This document shows positions 57,983 through 64,000 of a stretch of DNA of 64,000 nt, piece after piece. The DNA is from Gammaproteobacteria bacterium (GTDB taxonomy: Bacteria > Pseudomonadota > Gammaproteobacteria > Steroidobacterales > Rariloculaceae): the NCBI GenBank assembly GCA_022826245.1, contig JAJDVG010000058.1, positions 62,001 to 126,000 on the forward strand, read 5' to 3'. The notes under the pieces were generated by a model. The model was given only the letters and a program-made list of their open reading frames with translations, had not been told where the DNA came from and searched no databases. Position 1 is the first letter of the stretch. Each line of letters opens with the position of its first letter. The translations under genes and the position numbers were made by a program.

Positions 57983-59215
57983 ATGCGTTGCAGAGCTTCG
58001 ATGACCCTTCCTGCCTTGGGCGCGCTGACTGCACTTGCGGTTGGCGGCGCCGTACGGGCCCAGCCGGATTCGCCGGACAACCCGGCCGTCGAGCGTTTCA
58101 CGATCGACGTCCCGCAGGCGACGCTCGACGATCTCAACGAGCGTCTCGACCGCACGCGCTGGCCGGACCAGTTGCCCGGAACCGCTTGGGACCTGGGCAC
58201 CGACACCACGTACATGCGCGAACTCGCCGACTACTGGCGCAACGACTACGACTGGCGGGCCGAGGAAGCGCGCCTGAACGGTTTCGAGCACTTCCATGCG
58301 ACCGTGGACGGGCTGCGCGTGCACTTTGTCCACGAACGCAGCGACGATCCAGACGCGGTGCCCGTGCTGCTTCTGCACGGCTGGCCGAGCACGTTCGTGC
58401 AGATGCTCGATCTGATTCCGCTGCTCACGTCGCCGGGCGAGCACGGGCTGCCGGAGAGCCCGTCCTTTCACGTCGTTGCGGCCTCGTTGCCGGGTTACGG
58501 TTTCTCGGACATCCCCGACCGGACGCTCTTCGGCTTCGCAAGCTCGGCGCGCCTCATGATCGGACTCATGCACGATGCGCTCGGCTACGAGCGCTACGGC
58601 GTGCGCGGCAGCGATATCGGGGGCGCTGTCGTCAGGCAGATGGCGCTCATGAGCCCGGAGCAGATCATCGGCGTTCACCTGACCGGGGTCATCGGTCTGG
58701 GCGGCGGCGAGCCGCCCTATACCGAAGCCGAGGAGGCCTACATCGCGGCCAGCGAGGCCATCGAGCCGGAACTCGCCTACGCGCGGCTGCACATGTCCAA
58801 ACCCCAGACGCTCGCGCATTCGCTGAATGATTCACCGGTCGGGCTCGCCGCCTGGATCGTGGAGAAATTCCGCGCCTGGAGCGACGTGAACGGCGACGTC
58901 GAGAGCCGCTACACGAAGGACGAACTGCTCACCAACCTCATGCTGTACTGGGTCACGGGAACCGCGCCCGCCTCGGTCCGCACCTACTACGATTTCATTC
59001 GCGAGCCTTCGATGACCGGGTGGGTGGAAGTCCCCGTCGGCATGCTCGATACCACGAAGGACCTGTTCCCGGCTGCGCCGCGCGAGTGGGGAGAGCGGCT
59101 GTTCAACGTGCATAGCTGGAACGTGACCGATGTCGGCGGGCATTTTCTCGAGTGGGAGGAACCGGAGCTCGTCGCGAGGGACATGCAGGAGTTTTTCGGG
59201 TCGATCGAGCGCTGA
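57983..59215 (+). CDS. Epoxide hydrolase family alpha/beta hydrolase, secreted
   Basis: N-terminal EHN-like domain RFTIDVPQATLDDLNERLDRTRWPDQLPG; VPVLLLHGWPSTFVQMLDLIPLL; YGVRGSDIGGAVVRQMAL. Confidence 0.93.
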   Translation: MRCRASMTLPALGALTALAVGGAVRAQPDSPDNPAVERFTIDVPQATLDDLNERLDRTRWPDQLPGTAWDLGTDTTYMRELADYWRNDYDWRAEEARLNGFEHFHATVDGLRVHFVHERSDDPDAVPVLLLHGWPSTFVQMLDLIPLLTSPGEHGLPESPSFHVVAASLPGYGFSDIPDRTLFGFASSARLMIGLMHDALGYERYGVRGSDIGGAVVRQMALMSPEQIIGVHLTGVIGLGGGEPPYTEAEEAYIAASEAIEPELAYARLHMSKPQTLAHSLNDSPVGLAAWIVEKFRAWSDVNGDVESRYTKDELLTNLMLYWVTGTAPASVRTYYDFIREPSMTGWVEVPVGMLDTTKDLFPAAPREWGERLFNVHSWNVTDVGGHFLEWEEPELVARDMQEFFGSIER

Positions 59216-59349
59216 GGCACACGTTTCGCGGAACGGAATGGCGGCGACCGTTACGCGCTCGCTCGGTTGAACTTCGCGGGGCACCGTTCCGCGCTCGCTG
59301 GCTCAAGCGTAACGCAGTGCCGCAAGCGGGAGACCGTTACGCGCCCGCG

Positions 59350-60582
59350 TTACGTGCCGCTGCCTGCTGCAACCGCGTCGGCTGGCCTGGTCCGCGGCAG
59401 CAACCCCGCAAGTAGGCCGAGCACCGGCAACACCGAGCACAACAGAAACACCTGCCGGATGCTCGTCTGATCGGCGACTTCGCCTATCGCGGCGGCGCCG
59501 AGCGCGCCGAGGCCGAAAGCGAGCCCGAAAAAGAGTCCCGCGACCGTGCCGACCCTCGCCGGCATGAGTTCCTGGCCGTAGACGACGATCGCCGGGAAGG
59601 CCGACGCGAGGATGGCGCCGATCGGCACGCTGAGCACTCCGGTCCAGAAGAGATTCACGTGCGGCAACGCCAGCGTGAAAGGCAGCACGCCGAGGATCGA
59701 GAACCAGATTACGAACTTGCGGCCAAAGCGGTCGCCGAGCGTGCCCCCCGCGACGGTGCCGAACGCGACGGCCGCGAGAAACACGAACAGATGAATCTGG
59801 GCGTTCTGCACAGATACCGCGAATCGGTCGATCAGATAGAACATGTAGTAGCTCGTCATGGCCGCCATGTAGACGAACTTCGACAGGACCAATGCGATGA
59901 GCACGGCGAGCGCCAGCCTGATCTCCCGGCGGGAGTAGCCGGACTCGGCCACGGCTCGTAGCGTTGGGTGCGGCAGCCGTCCGAGCCCGTGATGGCGGTA
60001 CCAGTGCCCGACCCGAAGCAGCAGGATCATCGCAAACAGAGCCGCCGCCGCGAACCAGGCCACGCTTGTCTGCCCGTAGCGCAGCACGACGAAGGCCGCA
60101 AGCAACGGTCCGAGCGACGAACCGACGTTTCCGCCGACCTGAAACAGCGCCTGTGCGAGGCCGGGTCGGTCCCCCGAAGCCATGCGAGCGACGCGCGACG
60201 ACTCCGGATGGAGCACCGCCGAACCCATGCCGATCAGCGCAGCGCCGAGCAGCAGTATCGAGTAGCTGCCGGCCCTTGACAGGATCAGCAACCCGACAAG
60301 CGTGAATCCCATCCCCGCGGCCAGCGAGTACGGCAGCGGCTTGCGGTCGGTGTAGAAGCCTACGGCGGGTTGCAGCAGCGACGCGGTGAACTGGAACGTG
60401 AACGTCAAAATCCCGATCTGGCCGAAGTCCAGCCCGTAGTTCTCCCTGAGAATCGGGTAGATCGCCGGCAGCAGCGACTGCAGCATGTCATTCAGGAGAT
60501 GACAGACGCTGATCGCGGCGATGATCGAGAAGGTCGTCGTGGCGGCCTTGTCGCCGGCGGCTGGGGCTCGGGCGGCGCTCAT
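59350..60582 (-). CDS. MFS transporter, fosmidomycin-resistance (Fsr)-like
   Basis: 12 TM segments; ISVCHLLNDMLQSLLPAIYPILRENYGLDFGQIGILTFTFQFTASLLQPAVGFYTDR; GSAVLHPESSRVARMASG; FQVGGNVGSSLGPLLAA. Confidence 0.93.
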   Translation of the reverse strand: MSAARAPAAGDKAATTTFSIIAAISVCHLLNDMLQSLLPAIYPILRENYGLDFGQIGILTFTFQFTASLLQPAVGFYTDRKPLPYSLAAGMGFTLVGLLILSRAGSYSILLLGAALIGMGSAVLHPESSRVARMASGDRPGLAQALFQVGGNVGSSLGPLLAAFVVLRYGQTSVAWFAAAALFAMILLLRVGHWYRHHGLGRLPHPTLRAVAESGYSRREIRLALAVLIALVLSKFVYMAAMTSYYMFYLIDRFAVSVQNAQIHLFVFLAAVAFGTVAGGTLGDRFGRKFVIWFSILGVLPFTLALPHVNLFWTGVLSVPIGAILASAFPAIVVYGQELMPARVGTVAGLFFGLAFGLGALGAAAIGEVADQTSIRQVFLLCSVLPVLGLLAGLLPRTRPADAVAAGSGT

Positions 60583-60595
60583 GGTCGTATTCGGC

Positions 60596-61477
60596 TCAAC
60601 CGTCGTCTTGTTCCGTGACCGGGTCAAGGAGAATCATGCCGTATTCGCCGGTCCGTTCGAAGCCGAGCGCTTCGTAGGCCTTTTGTGCCGGATGGTTGTC
60701 CATCTCGGTGAACAGGATGGCTTCGACGGCGCCGGCTGCTTTCGCGTCGAACAGGGAACCGGCCACCGCTGCGCGCCCGTAGCCTCGGCTGCGCCACTCG
60801 ACGGGAGTGAACACGCCGCCCACCTGCACCATGTCCGGCAGGGCAGCGTTGAACGCGGTCATCGACACCACGGAGCCGTCCTCTTCCAGTACCCAGAGCG
60901 TCCCAGCATCGACCATGCGCGCGAGATCGTCACGAATTGCGGCGTCATCGATAGTGTGACCGGCATAGCCCAGCGTGTGCTGATCGTATTCACGCCGCCA
61001 TGGGACCAGTCTCGGCAGATCGTCGATTCGTGCACGGCGATGAACGACCCGGCCAGAGGACAGCGGCGCCGGCACGACCAGGTCGGCAAGATCGAGGCGA
61101 TAGAGGTACTCCGGCACGACCTTGCCGAGACGTGACCGGTCGAGATTCAGTGCGCATTCTGCTGCCTCAACCTGCGGCCACGGACCGAGCAGACCATCGA
61201 TGCGCCGGCCCGACTCTCGAGCCACGGCCAGCGCCAGTTCGGCGGGCTGCGTCGGCGCTTGCAGGATGATGTTGCCGTTCCAGTAGTGGGCGGCGACATC
61301 CGTCAGGACATCGTCGGAAAAGGCGCCCACGTAGAGGCCCTGGAACCGATCGGGACCATCTACAAGCCCACTGTGAAACGCGTTGGCACGCAGAAACATG
61401 GACGTCGCCCGATGGCGATCGAGGAACGCGTCGAAGGCGGGACGGTCGTCGGGGGTGAGGCAGCGGAAGGATGACAT
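60596..61477 (-). CDS. GNAT family N-acetyltransferase
   Basis: VGGVFTPVEWRSRGYGRAAVAGSLFDAK acetyl-CoA motif A; HPAQKAYEALGFERTGEYGMILL. Confidence 0.9.
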   Translation of the reverse strand: MSSFRCLTPDDRPAFDAFLDRHRATSMFLRANAFHSGLVDGPDRFQGLYVGAFSDDVLTDVAAHYWNGNIILQAPTQPAELALAVARESGRRIDGLLGPWPQVEAAECALNLDRSRLGKVVPEYLYRLDLADLVVPAPLSSGRVVHRRARIDDLPRLVPWRREYDQHTLGYAGHTIDDAAIRDDLARMVDAGTLWVLEEDGSVVSMTAFNAALPDMVQVGGVFTPVEWRSRGYGRAAVAGSLFDAKAAGAVEAILFTEMDNHPAQKAYEALGFERTGEYGMILLDPVTEQDDG

Positions 61478-61624
61478 GTTGTTCGGTGTGTGGACAGTGT
61501 GCCGAAGTGTAGACCCGGGGAACGGAACCGCGCGAGCCGTTTGCTCACGAAAGCGCTCCAGACTACTCAGTTCCTACGCAAGTCGATTTGGTTCCGTCGG
61601 GATGCCGGAGTGTGATCCGGAAGC

Positions 61625-61648
61625 ACGGGTACACAACCCGTAGTTTTT
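61625..61648 (+). terminator. Intrinsic-terminator-like hairpin with no obvious upstream + strand gene
   Basis: ACGGGT-ACACA-ACCCGT perfect 6-bp stem, then AGTTTTT. Confidence 0.45.
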
Positions 61649-61761
61649 CAGCAGTTTCTTGGAGTTTCCCGACGCGTGATCATCATTCGCTTCAGGATGC
61701 GATCAGCGGGTCATGGTATCCTCCGCCCCGGCTATCGCGGGTTTCCGGGTGTCGTATCTTC

Positions 61762-62643
61762 ATGTTTTATAGGAGAAAAGTTCTTCTCGGGCTGTTAGAG
61801 GCACTCCGATTCCAGGTCCCCAAGACCGACATGCAGAAGTACCTGTTCCTGGTCTCGCAGGAGCAGAAGGCCCCTTCCTATCACTTTGTCCCGTACCGTT
61901 TCGGGTGCTACTCGTTTCAGGCAGATGCCGACAAGCGAACTCTGGCCAAGTACGGTCTCATCAGAAGCCACGACAAGTGGGTTCTCGTCAATAGACAAGG
62001 TTTCCTTCCGACGCTCAAGCCGGAAGATGGCGCCGCGATACGTAAGGTGGTTCAGGCGTTCAGGCGAGTACGAGGGCGGGATCTCGTGCGGCACGTGTAT
62101 CGGAATTACCCGTATTACGCGATCAATAGCGAAATCAAGCACGACGTTCTAAATCGCGCCGAGCAGCAACTTGTCGAGGAGAGGCGACCTGCCGCAACGT
62201 CTCCGCGTCTCTACACCATCGGATACGAAGGGTTGTCGCTAGAGCAGTTCCTGAACAAACTCGTCAGGCAGTCCGTGGCCGTGCTTTGCGACGTCAGGCG
62301 AAACGCAATCAGCATGAAGTACGGGTTCAGCAAGCGCCTGCTACAGCACGCTTGCGATGGCGTAGGCATTAGCTACATCCACATGCCCGAGCTTGGGATT
62401 GATTCCCACAAGCGCAAGCACCTGCGCTCGCGCTCCGACATCGATGCCCTATTCCACGACTACGTCAACACAACGTTATCGGAGAGCAAGGACTCCCTCG
62501 ATTCGATCGTCAAGCTTGTGCGTAAGAACGGGCGAGTTGCGCTTACCTGCTTTGAAGCTGATGCGGACCTCTGCCATAGAGGCTGTGTCGCGAGCGCACT
62601 TCTCGCCAGATCCGATTTCGGGCATCAGGTCGCCCATTTGTAG
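61762..62643 (+). CDS. DUF488 domain-containing protein with an additional N-terminal domain
   Basis: C-terminal PRLYTIGYEGLSLEQFLNKLVRQSVAVLCDVRRNAISMKYGFSKRLLQHACDGVGISYIHMPELGI ... CFEADADLCHRGCVASAL; N-terminal MFYRRKVLLGLLEALRFQVPKTDMQKYLFLVSQ. Confidence 0.82.
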   Translation: MFYRRKVLLGLLEALRFQVPKTDMQKYLFLVSQEQKAPSYHFVPYRFGCYSFQADADKRTLAKYGLIRSHDKWVLVNRQGFLPTLKPEDGAAIRKVVQAFRRVRGRDLVRHVYRNYPYYAINSEIKHDVLNRAEQQLVEERRPAATSPRLYTIGYEGLSLEQFLNKLVRQSVAVLCDVRRNAISMKYGFSKRLLQHACDGVGISYIHMPELGIDSHKRKHLRSRSDIDALFHDYVNTTLSESKDSLDSIVKLVRKNGRVALTCFEADADLCHRGCVASALLARSDFGHQVAHL

Positions 62644-62646
62644 AAA

Positions 62647-62768
62647 GTGGCCAGGACGCGTGTCCTCATCACCGTCACCACATATCCGTTGCCGTCACGC
62701 TCGCATGGTGAGCTGGTCTGTACAGCGGGAATTCTGGAAGACGGTGCTTGGGTTCGAATCTACCCCGT
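62647..62768 (+). pseudogene. 5' fragment of a dual-OB (DuOB)-like gene
   Basis: GTG start, ARTRVLITVTTYPLPSRSHGELVCTAGILEDGAWVRIYPV then loss of similarity; adjacent to the DUF488 gene. Confidence 0.55.
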
Positions 62769-63046
62769 TCTGGTTCACCTCCGTCGAGAGTTTCGCCAGG
62801 GTGCTAACCCAGCGCAACCAGGAATTGCTTGCTTTGATTGCGCGGGAAAAGCCGGACTCGCTCACCGAACTGGCGGAACTCGCGGGACGAAAGAAAGGGA
62901 ACCTGTCGCGGACCCTGAAGACGATGTCGCGCTATGGCTTGGTGGAGTTACAAGCGGGTCCGAGGGGCACGTTGATTCCTCGCGTTATGTACGACCAGGT
63001 GCGTCTGGATCTTTCGCTGAGGCCGGTATCGGGGCGCGTGGCCTAG
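62764..63046 (+). pseudogene. 3' fragment of an HTH transcriptional regulator (HVO_A0114-like)
   Basis: FWFTSVESFARVLTQRNQELLALIAREKPDSLTELAELAGRKKGNLSRTLKTMSRYGLVELQAGPRGTLIPRVMYDQVRLDL; different frame from the preceding fragment; no own start region. Confidence 0.6.
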
Positions 63047-63714
63047 TCGTACGACCGCGCCAGATACTCGTCGATAGCTTCCTTCAGCTCGCCCGGCTTG
63101 AAGCCGAACGGCCCCAGCCCGCCCGCGTAGGCGATCCGGCCGTCCGTGCCGACCAGGTAGAGGCGATCGGGCATCGAGGCATAGGCTTCGGACACGGCAT
63201 TGTCCATTTCATCGACGTACGTCTTGATGCCGTACTTCATGGCGACTTCGCACATGGCGGCGACCTCGCGCCGTTCTTCCATTGACGAGTGCTGCCGGAT
63301 GTCGTGATTGCCCAGATACCAGCCGTCAGTGGGATGGGCTTCCGCGGTATAGATGACGATGAAACGGACCCGGTCGTTGTAGTCGCGGTAGAGATCTCGA
63401 AGGCTCACGGCCCCGGCAACAAACGGGGGTCACGTGAAGCTGCCGAAGACCAATGCTACGGGTTCGCGGCCGAAGTGCTCGGACAGCGTGATGGGATTCT
63501 CGCCCTTGACATCCGATAGCGTGAAATCCGGTGCCATGTCGCCTTTCTTCGGCGCCAAGGGATTGAATTTCTTCTTCCAGGCCAGGCTTCTCCGCAGGCC
63601 TTTGATTGTTCCCCAAAATTTTCCGAGGAAACCCTTTGGCTTGCGGACGGGCTCGGCGGTTCCTGCCTGGCTTGCATCGAAGTCGTCTGTCGCTACGGAT
63701 CTGTCGTAGTTCAT
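63043..63714 (-). CDS. Iodothyronine deiodinase-like selenoprotein (223 aa, in-frame UGA read as Sec)
   Basis: Frames of ORFs 63430..63714 and 63043..63408 are identical; readthrough gives ...LSEHFGREPVALVFGSFT-U-PPFVAGAVSLRDLYRDYNDRVRFIVIYTAEAHPTDGWYLGNHDIRQHSSMEERREVA...YVDEMDNAVSEAYASMPDRLYLVGTDGRIAYAGGLGPFGFKPGELKEAID; GAGGA-like RBS upstream of the ATG. Confidence 0.85.
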
Positions 63715-63838
63715 GTGGCGGGGGTCCTCAATAACTGGTCAATCGTTTGGCACTTGTTGCGGGTGGCGCCAATGGTACTACTGCGCGAGACGGCGTGGCA
63801 TTGCATCGACTGTCGGGCGAAGTTTCGGGCGCCGTAGT

Positions 63839-63952
63839 GTCCAACTTGCGCTCGGTAGCCGAAACGTCGGGCGTTGCGCTGTCCAACTTGCGTCGGTAGC
63901 CGAAGCGTCGGACGTTGTGCTGTCCAACATGCGCCCGGCGGCCGACGCGTAC
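63839..63952. repeat. Tandem repeat, about 2.7 copies of a 41-42 bp unit (plus a degenerate upstream half-copy)
   Basis: gtccaacttgcgctcggtagccgaaacgtcgggcgttgcgct / gtccaacttgcgtcggtagccgaagcgtcggacgttgtgct / gtccaacatgcgcccggcggccgacgcg. Confidence 0.85.
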
Positions 63953-64000
63953 TTGCGCCATGTCACCGACAATCTGAAGGTGCACTAATTCCATCAGTCT

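Noticed and set aside
61590-61650. Possible tRNA gene near the ACGGGTACACAACCCGT hairpin
   Set aside because: No GGTTCRANYCC T-arm, no acceptor stem pairing and no anticodon arm could be drawn.
62393-63046. 217-aa ORF as one intact gene
   Set aside because: Its first half is an alternative frame of DUF488 and the intergenic join; only the last 90 residues look like a real protein family.
63043-63432. Deiodinase-like gene as an ordinary pseudogene with a nonsense mutation
   Set aside because: The UGA lies exactly at the catalytic chalcogen position and both sides remain intact and in frame; recoding is the better explanation, though sel genes must be checked.
63839-63952. CRISPR array
   Set aside because: Units are contiguous with no spacers and the whole 41-42 bp unit is repeated; a minisatellite-type tandem repeat instead.

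Overview
This is a GC-rich, densely coding chromosomal window that looks like an uncultured proteobacterium (taxonomy is inference; I could not run a search). I read about 52 genes or gene remnants. The main blocks are: an ABC peptide-transporter ATPase; a cyclophilin; a BamA/TamA-like OMP with a methyltransferase; a DUF2339 membrane protein; a tannase-like hydrolase; ModA and PutA; an ATP-grasp/alpha-E/transglutaminase operon; a TonB receptor; a TPR-sulfotransferase; a TTQ amine dehydrogenase cluster (mauBEDA-like plus a c-type cytochrome); an HK/RR pair divergent from an HtrA protease; PpiC-HupE-AgcS; a three-subunit molybdenum hydroxylase; an RND efflux pair; and a planctomycete-style PSCyt/PSD1 plus DUF1501 pair. 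The most exciting observation is at the right end. Two minus-strand ORFs (63430..63714 and 63043..63408) are in the same frame, separated only by one TGA and seven sense codons. Read through, they form a 223-aa iodothyronine-deiodinase-like protein with the UGA at the catalytic selenocysteine position (GSFT-U-PPF ... YTAEAHPTDGW ... DIRQHSSMEER). A 41-42 bp tandem repeat lies just upstream of this gene. A recombined DUF488/dual-OB/HTH remnant island lies next to it. Other points of interest are a long intergenic inverted repeat with nested hairpins, an unlisted 56-aa membrane micro-ORF behind a near-consensus sigma70 promoter, and several truncated-gene scars.
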